Shown here piece by piece: positions 1 to 9,477 of a stretch of DNA of 64,000 bases. Both the position numbers and the translations under genes were made by a program. Source of the DNA: Senimuribacter sp049852125 (GTDB lineage: Bacteria > Bacillota > Clostridia > Peptostreptococcales > Anaerovoracaceae). The stretch lies in NCBI RefSeq assembly GCF_049852125.1, contig NZ_CP187532.1:1550001-1614000 (forward strand), given 5' to 3'. The first letter of the stretch is position 1; every line of letters starts with the position of its first letter. Below the pieces are notes generated by a model. That model was not told where the DNA came from and ran no database searches. It saw only the letters and a list, made by a program, of their open reading frames with translations.

Positions 1-707
1 TTAGGAGTGAGCCAAATGCAACCCTCTACCGCATGTAGACCAAGAACAGAAAAACCTTCGTTGACAATTTCGGTCTCTAATTCCTCTGCTGTATGAAAGT
101 AAGCCTCTGTAATAAAGCTGCGATATTCTTCCGGTCTATTATGTTTTCCTGTTTCCATTTCTGCCTTAATCATGTTAAAAAACACGTCGTCATCTAAATA
201 CATATTTGTATCGGTAAACGAGGAAACCGCATACGTCATATTGCTCCATTTTGATATACCTGCAGCGATCAACAGTCCGCCTGGTTTCAAAACTCTTAAA
301 GCTTCTGATAATGCAAGTGCTCGATCCGATCGCTTCTGTAGATGGTATAATGGACCCATGAGCAAAACCACGTCAGCGCTGCAATCCGCTCTTGGTAAAG
401 CTCTGGCATCCGCTTCCTCTGCCATGAAAACAGCCTTATCTATAAAGTGCTCACGAGCATAAGCAACCTGTATACCAGATAATTCAAGAAGATCCACCTG
501 ATGTCCCTGACCTGCTAACCAGACTGCATACATGCCTATACCACCTCCTACATCATATATCCTACATTTCTCATGAATATATCTACTGAGGATCTCCTTT
601 GTCCTTGCAAATTCAATCTTTCCCAGACATCGTTCCAGCCTCCCAATTTCAGCTCCGCTATCATAAAAATCGTAAATCTCACTGCTCATTTTTTCAAAGT
701 TCATCAT
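1..707 (-). CDS. Class I SAM-dependent methyltransferase, 3' end cut by window edge
   Basis: The frame is open from an ATG-ATG pair at 707/704 (ribosome site AAAGAGGTGA just upstream) to the left edge, so about 235 residues are visible and the C-terminus is missing. The glycine-rich SAM loop VGGGIG is at residues 53-58. It is followed by a strand ending LLELS near 75 whose Glu would hold the ribose, a DVVLLMGPLYHL strand near 112-123, and LRVLKPGGLL at 137-146. This order is that of a class I (Methyltransf_11/25-like) methyltransferase. Nothing visible fixes the substrate. It lies downstream of the purine operon terminator on the same strand, so it is a separate transcription unit. The fold call is firm; small-molecule rather than RNA or protein methylation is only likely. 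Confidence 0.85.
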   Translation of the reverse strand, partial: MMNFEKMSSEIYDFYDSGAEIGRLERCLGKIEFARTKEILSRYIHEKCRIYDVGGGIGMYAVWLAGQGHQVDLLELSGIQVAYAREHFIDKAVFMAEEADARALPRADCSADVVLLMGPLYHLQKRSDRALALSEALRVLKPGGLLIAAGISKWSNMTYAVSSFTDTNMYLDDDVFFNMIKAEMETGKHNRPEEYRSFITEAYFHTAEELETEIVNEGFSVLGLHAVEGCIWLTP

Positions 708-810
708 ATCACCTCTTTGTTTTTTGGAATTATATCACAACTTTTTTAATGTGTAAACTTTTTTTGTTTTTTACAAACAAATAGTACTATTTCTATTTAT
801 CAAAAAAAGC

Positions 811-856
811 AAAAAAGAAGACCTCTAAAAGTCATATGGCCTTTGGAGGTCTTCTC
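811..856 (-). terminator. Rho-independent terminator of the purine operon
   Basis: AGAAGACCTC at 816-825 pairs perfectly with GAGGTCTTCT at 846-855, extended inward by AAAG/CTTT. Read on the minus strand the hairpin is followed by a run of T (811-816). It sits just after the purL stop codon. Confidence 0.9.
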
Positions 857-872
857 ATTTTGTAATAGTCTT

Positions 873-3800
873 TTATTTGAAGTAATCTACTGCTGCCTTA
901 AACATACCCATATCAAAGTCTCCTGGTACATTCCTATACAAATCCTTACCGATTCTCTCAGAATGACCCATTTTTCCTAAAACTCTGCCGTCAGGCGACG
1001 TAATACCTTCAATGCAGGCATAAGATCCGTTTGGATTATATTGGATATCCGTACTGATACGCCCTTCCAGATCTACATACTGTGTCAGAATCTGACCGTT
1101 TTCAGCTAATTCCTCAATCAATTGACGGGATGCGATAAAGCGTCCTTCTCCGTGAGAAATTGGAACTGTATAGATTTCCCCTGCTTTAGCGTTAGCCATC
1201 CATGGAGATTTATTAGACGCAATTCTAGTACGTACCAGCTTAGACTGATGCCGTCCGATTTCATTAAATGTCAATGTCGGACAATTCTCATCCGTATCGA
1301 TAATCCTTCCGTAAGGTACCAGACCTAATTTAATCAAAGCCTGGAAACCGTTACAAATTCCTGCCATCAAACCATCTCGATTGTCTAACAGATCCGTTAC
1401 AGCTTCTTTGATTTCCTCGTTTCGGAAGAATGCAGTAATAAACTTACCTGATCCATCCGGTTCGTCTCCTCCGGAGAAGCCTCCTGGAATAAAGATGATC
1501 TGCGATTCCCGTACCTTCAAAGCAAATTCCTCTACAGATTTGGCAATAGCCGCTGCAGATAAGTTATTGATGACAAAAATTTCAGGTTCTGCTCCAGCGT
1601 CACGGAAAGCTTTGGCAGAATCAAACTCGCAATTTGTTCCCGGAAATACTGGAATCAATACTTTTGGTTTCTCAACCTTGATCTTAGCATGAGGTCTTGC
1701 CTCTGATTGATAAGTATAAGCTTTCGCTTCATTATCCTCAGGGTGAATATTGCACGTATAAATCGGCTCCAATTTTCCCTCATAGATCATTTCCAATTCT
1801 TCCAGAGACAGTTGAACATCTCCATAGAAGATGGATGGCAAATCAAGAGTGTGGCCCAGAGAAACTACGTCAAAATCATTTCCGTAGAACATCATGCCAC
1901 TGCCTGTTTCTACGATGAACGCTCCATAGTGATATCCAAAGATTGTTTCTAAATCAACAGAATCATTGAATTTAAACCCGATACCGTTACCTATAGACAT
2001 CTTCAGTACAGCCTCTGCCACTCCTCCGAATCCCGGCGTATAAGCGCTGATAATTTTACCTTCCCGCATCATTTGATTTACGAAAGCATAGATTGTTTTC
2101 AGAGATTCAGCCTTTGGAAGTCCAGTGTCATCCTTTTTAGGAACAATCATTAGCACGCCATTATCCGCTGATTTGAATTCCGGAGAAATGATATGCGCCG
2201 CGTCTTCGGTTGTTACTGCAAATGAAACCAGTGTCGGCGGTACATCGATATCCTCGAAGGTACCGCTCATGGAATCCTTACCGCCTATGGCGGCCACGCC
2301 TAATTCCTTCTGTGCCTTGAAAGCGCCTAAAACAGCAGCCATAGGTTTTCCCCACCTTCTCGGCTCGCGCATCGGCTTTTCAAAGTATTCCTGGAAGGAC
2401 AAATATACGTCCTCAAAGGAAGCGCCTGTAGCGATCAGCTTAGATACAGATTCCACAACAGCCAGATAAGCGCTGTGATATGGACTTTTTTCCGCTATAT
2501 AAGGATTATATCCCCATGACATGACGGAACAGGTAGACGTATGTTCCTTTTCTACAGATACCAGATTTACCATAGCCTGGATCGGAGTCCTCTGACGGAT
2601 ACCGCCAAACGGCATCAGAACGGTTCCCGCTCCAATCGTAGAGTCAAAGCGCTCGGATAAGCCTCTCTTGGAACAAACGTTGAGATCTCCTGTTAACGTC
2701 TTAAATCCGTCCGCAAAATCAGTCGGAATTTCCTTTTCATAAGGCTCTGCTTTAGAAATTTCAATGTCGATGTGTTTCTCCGCGCCGTTTGTATCTAAGA
2801 AAGCTCTGGAAATGTTTACAATTGCGTTTCCATTCCAGAAAATCTTCAGGTATGGATTTTCTTTCACTTCGGCGACGATTGTCGCCTCTAAGTTTTCTAA
2901 TTCAGCCAACTGACAGAAACGATCAGCGTCTTCCTTTGCTACGACAACAGCCATTCTTTCCTGAGATTCACTGATCGCCAGTTCTGTACCATCTAAACCG
3001 TCATACTTTTTAGGAACAGCATTGAGGTTAATCTCAAGTCCGTCGGCTAACTCTCCAATCGCGACAGAAACACCGCCTGCCCCAAAGTCGTTACAGCGTT
3101 TAATCAACTTTGATGCTTCAGGATTTCTGAACAGTCTCTGCAGCTTTCTTTCTTCAGGCGCGTTACCTTTTTGCACCTCTGCGCCACAGCTCTCCAGAGA
3201 TTGTGTTGTATGAGATTTAGAGGAACCTGTTGCTCCTCCGCATCCGTCTCTGCCTGTCTTTCCCCCCAGCAAAATGACAATATCGCTGTCTACAGGACGT
3301 TCTCTGCGTACATTCTCAGCCGGAGCCGCAGCTACTACAGCGCCAATTTCCATTCTTTTCGCCACATAGCCTGGATGATATAATTCATCTACCTGACCTG
3401 TAGCAAGGCCGATCTGGTTGCCGTAAGAGCTGTAGCCGTTAGCAGCAGTTGTTACGATCTTCCTTTGCGGCAGCTTACCTTCCATAGTTTCGGAAACTGG
3501 TTTCAGCGGATCGGCAGCGCCCGTCACACGCATGGCTGAATATACGTAGCTTCTGCCTGATAAAGGGTCTCGAATCGCGCCGCCTACACAAGTTGCAGCG
3601 CCGCCAAAAGGCTCAATTTCTGTCGGATGATTATGGGTTTCATTTTTAAAGAGCAAAAGCCAAGGCTGTTTTTCTCCGTCAACCTCTACCTCCATCTTCA
3701 CTGTACACGCATTGATTTCCTCTGATTCATCCAGTTTGTCCAGAAGCCCCTGCTTCTTCAGATACTTCGCGGCAAGCGTACCGATATCCATCAGGTTCAC

Positions 3801-4583
3801 TGGCTTAGTACGACCCAACGCTTCGCGAGTTGTCATATAATCGTCATAAGTAGCCTGGATCGCCGCGTCCTCGAAACGAACGCTGTCAATTGTTGTATTA
3901 AACGTCGTATGTCTGCAGTGATCAGACCAATACGTATCGATCACCCTAATTTCTGTAATTGTCGGATCTCTGTCCTCAGATTTGAAGTAATCCTGACAGA
4001 ATTTCAGATCGCCCAGATCCATAGCCAGTCCATAATTGCTAAGGAACTCTAATAATCCCGCCTCATCCAACGTATTAAATCCATTTAAAACGGCAACCTC
4101 TGTAGGAATTTCATATTCCACCTTTAGTGTATCAAAAGTGTCCAGTGTGGCTTCTCTGGCTTCTACTGGATTGATTACATATTTTTTAATCTCAGTAATC
4201 TCCTGCTCTGAGAGATCGCCGGACAACAGATAAACCTTTGCAGTTCTAATAGCAGGACGTTCTCCCTTTGATATAATCTGAATACACTCGGCAGCAGAAT
4301 TTGCTCTCTGGTCAAACTGTCCCGGAAGATATTCCACAGCAAAAACACAGTCGGACGAGGATATATCCAACGTCTCAAAGGTTTGATCCACCTGCGGTTC
4401 CGAAAAGACAGCGTTTACAGCCTGGTCAAATAATTCTCTTTCCAGGTTTTCTGCATCGTAACGGTTGACAATACGCAGATCCGTCAAATTCTTTATCTGA
4501 AGAAGGTTAACGATGTCATTCTTCAGAGAAGCCGCCTCATGGGCAAACGCTTTTTTCTTTTCAACATAAATTCTATAAACCAT
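873..4583 (-). CDS. purL: Phosphoribosylformylglycinamidine synthase, single-chain PurL
   Basis: This enzyme converts FGAR, ATP and glutamine to FGAM, the fourth step of de novo purine synthesis. At 1236 residues it is the long single-chain clade seen in Clostridia rather than the PurL/PurQ/PurS complex of Bacillus. The AIRS-type synthetase half carries NETHNHPTEIEPFGG near residue 315. The C-terminal glutamine amidotransferase begins near 980 with FPGTNCEFDSAKAF and has its nucleophilic Cys in GICNGFQALIKLG near 1075, so it generates its own ammonia. The start MVYRIYVEKK has the ribosome site AGGAGAAATAA, and the gene directly abuts the purD stop. It is the last gene of the operon. Confidence 0.98.
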   Translation of the reverse strand: MVYRIYVEKKKAFAHEAASLKNDIVNLLQIKNLTDLRIVNRYDAENLERELFDQAVNAVFSEPQVDQTFETLDISSSDCVFAVEYLPGQFDQRANSAAECIQIISKGERPAIRTAKVYLLSGDLSEQEITEIKKYVINPVEAREATLDTFDTLKVEYEIPTEVAVLNGFNTLDEAGLLEFLSNYGLAMDLGDLKFCQDYFKSEDRDPTITEIRVIDTYWSDHCRHTTFNTTIDSVRFEDAAIQATYDDYMTTREALGRTKPVNLMDIGTLAAKYLKKQGLLDKLDESEEINACTVKMEVEVDGEKQPWLLLFKNETHNHPTEIEPFGGAATCVGGAIRDPLSGRSYVYSAMRVTGAADPLKPVSETMEGKLPQRKIVTTAANGYSSYGNQIGLATGQVDELYHPGYVAKRMEIGAVVAAAPAENVRRERPVDSDIVILLGGKTGRDGCGGATGSSKSHTTQSLESCGAEVQKGNAPEERKLQRLFRNPEASKLIKRCNDFGAGGVSVAIGELADGLEINLNAVPKKYDGLDGTELAISESQERMAVVVAKEDADRFCQLAELENLEATIVAEVKENPYLKIFWNGNAIVNISRAFLDTNGAEKHIDIEISKAEPYEKEIPTDFADGFKTLTGDLNVCSKRGLSERFDSTIGAGTVLMPFGGIRQRTPIQAMVNLVSVEKEHTSTCSVMSWGYNPYIAEKSPYHSAYLAVVESVSKLIATGASFEDVYLSFQEYFEKPMREPRRWGKPMAAVLGAFKAQKELGVAAIGGKDSMSGTFEDIDVPPTLVSFAVTTEDAAHIISPEFKSADNGVLMIVPKKDDTGLPKAESLKTIYAFVNQMMREGKIISAYTPGFGGVAEAVLKMSIGNGIGFKFNDSVDLETIFGYHYGAFIVETGSGMMFYGNDFDVVSLGHTLDLPSIFYGDVQLSLEELEMIYEGKLEPIYTCNIHPEDNEAKAYTYQSEARPHAKIKVEKPKVLIPVFPGTNCEFDSAKAFRDAGAEPEIFVINNLSAAAIAKSVEEFALKVRESQIIFIPGGFSGGDEPDGSGKFITAFFRNEEIKEAVTDLLDNRDGLMAGICNGFQALIKLGLVPYGRIIDTDENCPTLTFNEIGRHQSKLVRTRIASNKSPWMANAKAGEIYTVPISHGEGRFIASRQLIEELAENGQILTQYVDLEGRISTDIQYNPNGSYACIEGITSPDGRVLGKMGHSERIGKDLYRNVPGDFDMGMFKAAVDYFK

Positions 4584-5855
4584 TTATTTCTCCTCCAATG
4601 CTGTGAGAGCTCTCTGACCAATATCGTTTCTGTAGAAAGCATTGTCAAAATGAACCTTCGCTATAGATTTATAGGCTTTTTTAATCGCTTCTGCAATATC
4701 CGCTCCGCGCTCAGTAACGCCCAGAACCCGACCGCCGTTGGTTAAAAGCTTTCCATCGTCAGAAAGCTTTGCCCCTGCGACATAGACATCCTCCACATCA
4801 TCGTCAATTATAATTTCAAATCCTTTTTCATACTTAACAGGATATCCCTCTGAAGCCATGACAACACAACACGCGGCATCGCATGCAAAATTTACTTCCG
4901 CCTGATTCAATGTTCCTGCTGCCACATGCTCCATAATTTCAAATAGATCACTGTCCAAAAGCGGCAGTACAACCTGTGTCTCAGGATCACCAAAACGACA
5001 GTTATACTCAATCACCTTCGGTCCGTCTTCTGTAATCATCAGACCGAAATACAGGCATCCTTTAAATGTTCTGCCCTCCTTGTTCATAGCATCCATCGTC
5101 GGCAGGAAGATCTCTTTCATACACTGTTCAGCCACATCTGCAGTATAGTACGGATTCGGTGCAATCGTTCCCATACCTCCGGTGTTCAGTCCCTTATCAC
5201 CGTCCAACGCACGTTTATGATCCATAGAGGAAACCATCGGTATCAAAGTCTTTCCATCCGTAAAGGATAATACGGAAACCTCCGGTCCTGTTAAGAATTC
5301 TTCAATAACCACCTTGCTTCCGCTTTCTCCGAAAACCTTGTCCTCCATCATGTCGTGTACAGCCTTCTTCGCATCCTCCAGCGTTTCTGCAATAATGACG
5401 CCTTTACCCAGAGCTAAACCGTCCGCCTTGACGACTACAGGAATTTTACAGGTTTCTAAATAGTTCAAAGCGCTTTCTATATCGGTAAAGGTTTCATACG
5501 CTGCCGTCGGAATATGATACTTCTTCATCAGATCCTTAGAGAACGCTTTGCTGCCTTCGATGATAGCCGCTTTTTTCTCCGGTCCAAAGCATGGAATACC
5601 TTCTGCCTCCAGCAAATCTACAAGGCCAAGCACCAATGGATCGTCTGGCGCTACAACTGCAAAATCTACAGCGTTTTCTTTTGCAAACTCTACAATCGCC
5701 GGAAGATCCTTTGCCCCGATATCCACACACTCTGCGTCGGCTGCCATACCACCGTTGCCCGGTAAAGCATAAATCCGGCTTACCTTAGGACTTTTCTTTA
5801 TTTTTTTAATGATGGCATGCTCTCTGCCGCCGCCACCAACAACCATTACTTTCAT
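4584..5855 (-). CDS. purD: Phosphoribosylamine-glycine ligase
   Basis: PurD joins glycine to phosphoribosylamine with ATP to give GAR, the second purine step. The 423-residue length is standard. The N-terminal loop MVVGGGGREHAI, the ATP-grasp segment VVKADGLALGKGVIIA near 140-155, GGMGTIAPNPY near 225 and the metal-binding end of the grasp IEYNCRFGDPETQVVLPLL near 285-305 are all intact. It is encoded between the AICAR formyltransferase and purL, with the purL start codon immediately after its stop, so translation is probably coupled. Confidence 0.98.
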   Translation of the reverse strand: MKVMVVGGGGREHAIIKKIKKSPKVSRIYALPGNGGMAADAECVDIGAKDLPAIVEFAKENAVDFAVVAPDDPLVLGLVDLLEAEGIPCFGPEKKAAIIEGSKAFSKDLMKKYHIPTAAYETFTDIESALNYLETCKIPVVVKADGLALGKGVIIAETLEDAKKAVHDMMEDKVFGESGSKVVIEEFLTGPEVSVLSFTDGKTLIPMVSSMDHKRALDGDKGLNTGGMGTIAPNPYYTADVAEQCMKEIFLPTMDAMNKEGRTFKGCLYFGLMITEDGPKVIEYNCRFGDPETQVVLPLLDSDLFEIMEHVAAGTLNQAEVNFACDAACCVVMASEGYPVKYEKGFEIIIDDDVEDVYVAGAKLSDDGKLLTNGGRVLGVTERGADIAEAIKKAYKSIAKVHFDNAFYRNDIGQRALTALEEK

Positions 5856-5891
5856 GTATATACCTCTTTCATCTTCTGTAGCAAAACAGCC

Positions 5892-7076
5892 TTAGTGATG
5901 GAATAACCGCATTCCTGTGAACACAGTTACCATATCATATTTATCACAGACTTCTAATACATTATCGTCGCGCACAGAGCCTCCCGGTTCTGCAATATAG
6001 GAAACGCCGCTTTTCTTCGCGCGTTCAATATTATCGCCAAATGGGAAGAACGCGTCGCTGCCCAATGCAACGCCTGTAATGGTATCCAAATAAGCACGCT
6101 GCTCCTCACGAGTAAAAGGCTGCGGTTTTTCTGTAAACAGGGTTTCCCATACGCCGTCTCTCAGAACATCCTCATACTCGTCACCCAGATAAACATCAAT
6201 AGTATTGTCTCGAGTAGCTCGGGCGATATCATCCTTAAACGGCAGGTTTATAACCTTATCTGCCTGTCTGAGGTGCCAGAAATCAGCCTTGTTTCCTGCA
6301 AGACGCGTACAGTGAATTCTGGACTGCTGTCCAGCGCCCACACCGATTGCCTGACCATCCTTTGCATAAGCAACGGAATTGGATTGCGTGTATTTCAGGG
6401 TAATCAGAGCAATAATCAAATCACGCTTCGCTTCTTCCGGTAAGTCTTTGTTTGCCGTTCTGATATCTGTAAGCATTTCCGGCGTGATTCGGTAGTCATT
6501 TCTGCCCTGCTCAAAAGTAATTCCGAATACTTGTTTTATCTCCTGCTTCTCTGGAACATAATCAGGATCTATTTTTATGATATTGTAATTGCCCTTCTTT
6601 TTCGCTTTTAGAATCTCTAAAGCTTCTTCTGTATAATCTGGCGCAATAATGCCGTCGGACACTTCACGCTTTAAGATTGTCGCTGTTACAGCGTCACAGG
6701 TGTCGCTCAACGCTACCCAATCGCCGAAGGAAGACATTCTGTCTGTTCCTCTGGCTCTCGCATAAGCTGTAGCAATCGGAGACTCGTCTAAACCCGGAAT
6801 ATCATCAACAAAACAAGCCTTTTTCAGAGTTTCATTCATCGGAACGCCTACAGCTGCAGAAGTAGGACTGACGTGTTTAAAAGATGCCGCCGCAGGCATA
6901 TGCAGAGCCTCTTTTAACTCTTTTACCAGCTGCCAGCTGTTGAAAGCATCCAGAAAATTGATATAGCCCGGTCTGCCATTTAGGATCTCCACAGGCAGTT
7001 CACTGCCGTCAGACATATAAATCTTTGCCGGCTTCTGATTCGGATTACATCCGTATTTCAATTCAAACTCTTTCAT
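5892..7076 (-). CDS. purH: AICAR formyltransferase, stand-alone domain
   Basis: This 394-residue protein matches only the formyltransferase half of bifunctional PurH. It would transfer a formyl group from 10-formyl-THF to AICAR to make FAICAR. Landmarks are LKYGCNPNQKPA at the N-terminus, AAASFKHVSPTSAAVG near 62-77 with the Lys-His pair that serves catalysis in this family, and VGAGQQSRIHCTRLAG near 245-260. The methylglyoxal-synthase-like IMP cyclohydrolase half of normal PurH is absent; that step is covered by the adjacent purO. The start at 7076 is preferred over an in-frame ATG at 7094 because GGAGGT at 7085-7090 sits 8 bases upstream of it. The symbol purH is used for the activity; the protein is monofunctional. 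Confidence 0.93.
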   Translation of the reverse strand: MKEFELKYGCNPNQKPAKIYMSDGSELPVEILNGRPGYINFLDAFNSWQLVKELKEALHMPAAASFKHVSPTSAAVGVPMNETLKKACFVDDIPGLDESPIATAYARARGTDRMSSFGDWVALSDTCDAVTATILKREVSDGIIAPDYTEEALEILKAKKKGNYNIIKIDPDYVPEKQEIKQVFGITFEQGRNDYRITPEMLTDIRTANKDLPEEAKRDLIIALITLKYTQSNSVAYAKDGQAIGVGAGQQSRIHCTRLAGNKADFWHLRQADKVINLPFKDDIARATRDNTIDVYLGDEYEDVLRDGVWETLFTEKPQPFTREEQRAYLDTITGVALGSDAFFPFGDNIERAKKSGVSYIAEPGGSVRDDNVLEVCDKYDMVTVFTGMRLFHH

Positions 7077-7093
7077 CTTTTCAGACCTCCTCA

Positions 7094-7810
7094 TTAAGCG
7101 TTTTTATTCAGCATGCGGTTTTCCGCTTTACCGGTTGCAAGATCCACATATCTGACATAGAGAGAAATTTTATTATCCCCGTCCAGACTATTCCAAATTT
7201 CCTCTGTGAAAGCATCGATATCATCAGGAATGTCAACACGTTCCGGCTCACCGCAAAATGTCGGAATCGGATTGCCGTCCTGTAAATAAGTATGAATAAA
7301 GTGTCCCAGGCCTGGCAAAGCCGTATAGTTATAATAATATCTGTTGCAGGCTGTGCCTTCCGGATCGGCGCTCTTTAAAATGCTCATCTTGTACGTTAAG
7401 TCTTTGCCAAAAGTAAACATTCCGCTGATTCTCGGCGTCCAATTTGGACCGTCCGGTTCAAAGCATCTGGTATCCAGCGCTTCCTCAAAGGATTTACCTT
7501 CCTTAAGAAATTCAAAAATGGTATCCGTCTGATCACCATTGGTCACAATTAGCTTATCTTCATACTTTCGCATCGGATAATAAATGATTAAAGAAGGATC
7601 TTCAACCTTGGATTCATCGAACGGTTTAATCATAACATTTTCGTCTTCCTCCAGAAAAATGCGATTTCTGCTGTTCTCACTTCTTCCCATAATGAAATAC
7701 GCGCTGACAGCCTTTTTTCCATCCCGGCTTTTTCCAAGAACAATTCCTCTGCCTACATAGGAATTACCCTTTACAGAAGCTTCCATTGTTTTTATTTCAT
7801 ATACATTCAT
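7094..7810 (-). CDS. purO: IMP cyclohydrolase, PurO type
   Basis: This 238-residue protein resembles the archaeal-type IMP cyclohydrolase PurO (NTN-hydrolase fold), also found in some Clostridia. It closes FAICAR to IMP, the last purine step. Recognisable stretches are NSYVGRGIVLGKSRDGKKAV near the N-terminus, YFIMGRSENSRNR near residue 38-50, IVTNGDQTDTI near 88-98, and GHFIHTYLQDGNPIPTF near 170-186. It overlaps the purN stop by 4 bases, and its own stop is just before the ribosome site of the AICAR formyltransferase gene, so the two final steps are made together. The identity rests on remembered family sequence and on the complementary domain loss next door. Confidence 0.9.
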   Translation of the reverse strand: MNVYEIKTMEASVKGNSYVGRGIVLGKSRDGKKAVSAYFIMGRSENSRNRIFLEEDENVMIKPFDESKVEDPSLIIYYPMRKYEDKLIVTNGDQTDTIFEFLKEGKSFEEALDTRCFEPDGPNWTPRISGMFTFGKDLTYKMSILKSADPEGTACNRYYYNYTALPGLGHFIHTYLQDGNPIPTFCGEPERVDIPDDIDAFTEEIWNSLDGDNKISLYVRYVDLATGKAENRMLNKNA

Positions 7811-8397
7811 TGCTCATTCTTTCCTTTCGCCAGTTTATAGCTGATTTTTTCCACTGCCTGAGGCAGTAAAACCCATTCAGCCTGTTCCATGACTCGTCTT
7901 TGTAAAGTCTCAGGCGTGTCGTTTTCCAAAATTTCTACCGCTTTCTGCGCGATGATCTTTCCGCCGTCAGGTATTTCATTGACAAAGTGTACCGTAGCGC
8001 CCGTCACTTTGACGCCATATTCCAACGCCTTTTCATGAACATGAAGGCCGTAACAGCCTTTGCCGCAAAAAGACGGAATCAGCGATGGATGGATATTGAT
8101 AATCCGTCCTTCATAGGACTGAATAAATTCTTTGCTCAAAATCTTCAAGAATCCGGCTAAAACGATCAGTTCGACGCCCTCTGCCTGAAAAGCCTGCAGG
8201 AGCTGCTTTTCGTCCGTCATGATTATCCCTTTGATACCGTTGCTCTCAGCTCTTTTCAATGCATAAGCATCAGCTCTGTTAGATGCGACTAAAACGATCT
8301 CACCGCTTTGAATTACTCCGCTATTCTGAGCGTCAATCAAAGCCTGTAGATTCGTACCTCCTCCAGATACCAAAACAGCAATTTTCGTCTTTAGCAT
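7807..8397 (-). CDS. purN: GAR formyltransferase
   Basis: PurN transfers a formyl group from 10-formyl-THF to GAR in purine step three. The 196-residue length is typical. The N-terminal phosphate loop VLVSGGGTNLQALID is at 8-22, the catalytic region INIHPSLIPSFCGKG at about 101-115 carries the Asn-x-His pair, and the partner Asp is in FVNEIPDGG near 145-153. Four-base overlap with purO and seven-base overlap with purM show tight operon coupling. Confidence 0.97.
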   Translation of the reverse strand: MLKTKIAVLVSGGGTNLQALIDAQNSGVIQSGEIVLVASNRADAYALKRAESNGIKGIIMTDEKQLLQAFQAEGVELIVLAGFLKILSKEFIQSYEGRIINIHPSLIPSFCGKGCYGLHVHEKALEYGVKVTGATVHFVNEIPDGGKIIAQKAVEILENDTPETLQRRVMEQAEWVLLPQAVEKISYKLAKGKNEQ

Positions 8398-9434
8398 ATT
8401 TCCACGCCTTCCTCAGATTTAACTACCTCACCTAAAATGTACGCGTCTTCTCCGTTCGCTTTCAGAACCTCAAGTGTCTTATCAGCATCCTCCTTCGCAA
8501 CGATGACGGTCATACCAACTCCCATATTAAAGGTATTGAACATATCTCTTTCAGGAATGCCGCCTCTTTCTGCAATCAGTTTGAAGATCGGAAGAACTCT
8601 GATATTTTCTCTCTTAATTCTTACGCCGAAGCCCTTAGGCAGGCTGCGAGGAATATTCTCGTAGAATCCGCCGCCTGTAATATGAGCAACAGATTTTACT
8701 GTAACCTCCTTAAAGAGATTAACCATCGGCTTCACATAGATTCTGGTCGGTGTCAGCAGCGTCTCGCCTAAGGATTTGCCGCCCAGTTCCTCCAAAGGTG
8801 TTTTAATATCCGCATGTTCTACGTCCAGAACCTTTCTGACCAGGGAAAAGCCGTTAGAATGTACGCCTGAGGATGGTAAACCTATGATTACATCTCCTTC
8901 GCGAACTGTTTCTTTCTTTAACACTTTAGATTTATCCACTACACCTACGGCAAAGCCGGCAAGGTCGTATTCGTCTTCAGGATAAAAGCCCGGCATTTCT
9001 GCTGTCTCTCCACCGATCAAAGCAGCTTCCGACTGAATACAGCCCTCTGCCACACCGCTGACGATCTGCGCAACCTTCTCAGGATAATTCTTGCCGACAG
9101 CAATATAATCCAGGAAGAACAACGGCTTAGCGCCTACACAGATGATATCGTTGACACACATTGCCACACAGTCGATACCGACGGTATCATGCTTGTCCAT
9201 GAGGAACGCCATCTTCAGCTTTGTTCCTACACCGTCAGTACCGCTGACAAGAACAGGTCTTTCAATACCTTCAAGATCCAGCTCCAACAAACCGCCGAAA
9301 CCTCCGATATCATCAGGTACATTACCAAATACCATCGTCTTTGCCACATGCTCTTTCATCAGCTCCACTGCTTTATATCCGGCAGTAATATCAACTCCCG
9401 CGGCCTTATAGCTTTCACTGAAACTTTTTCCCAT
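8391..9434 (-). CDS. purM: Phosphoribosylformylglycinamidine cyclo-ligase
   Basis: PurM (AIR synthetase) closes FGAM to AIR with ATP, purine step five. It has the usual 347 residues, starting MGKSFSESYKAAGVDI after the ribosome site GAGGAGAAG. ATP-binding VLVSGTDGVGTKLKMA is near 60-75, and the conserved ALIGGETAEMPGFY near 135-150, SSGVHSNGFSLVR near 185-197 and THITGGGFYENIPR-like segment near 250 are present. It lies between purC and purN, where many Clostridia have purF just upstream; purF is not here. Confidence 0.97.
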   Translation of the reverse strand: MGKSFSESYKAAGVDITAGYKAVELMKEHVAKTMVFGNVPDDIGGFGGLLELDLEGIERPVLVSGTDGVGTKLKMAFLMDKHDTVGIDCVAMCVNDIICVGAKPLFFLDYIAVGKNYPEKVAQIVSGVAEGCIQSEAALIGGETAEMPGFYPEDEYDLAGFAVGVVDKSKVLKKETVREGDVIIGLPSSGVHSNGFSLVRKVLDVEHADIKTPLEELGGKSLGETLLTPTRIYVKPMVNLFKEVTVKSVAHITGGGFYENIPRSLPKGFGVRIKRENIRVLPIFKLIAERGGIPERDMFNTFNMGVGMTVIVAKEDADKTLEVLKANGEDAYILGEVVKSEEGVEIC

Positions 9435-9477
9435 TTTTAACTTCTCCTCTTTTACTTATCCTTATAATATATTCTGA

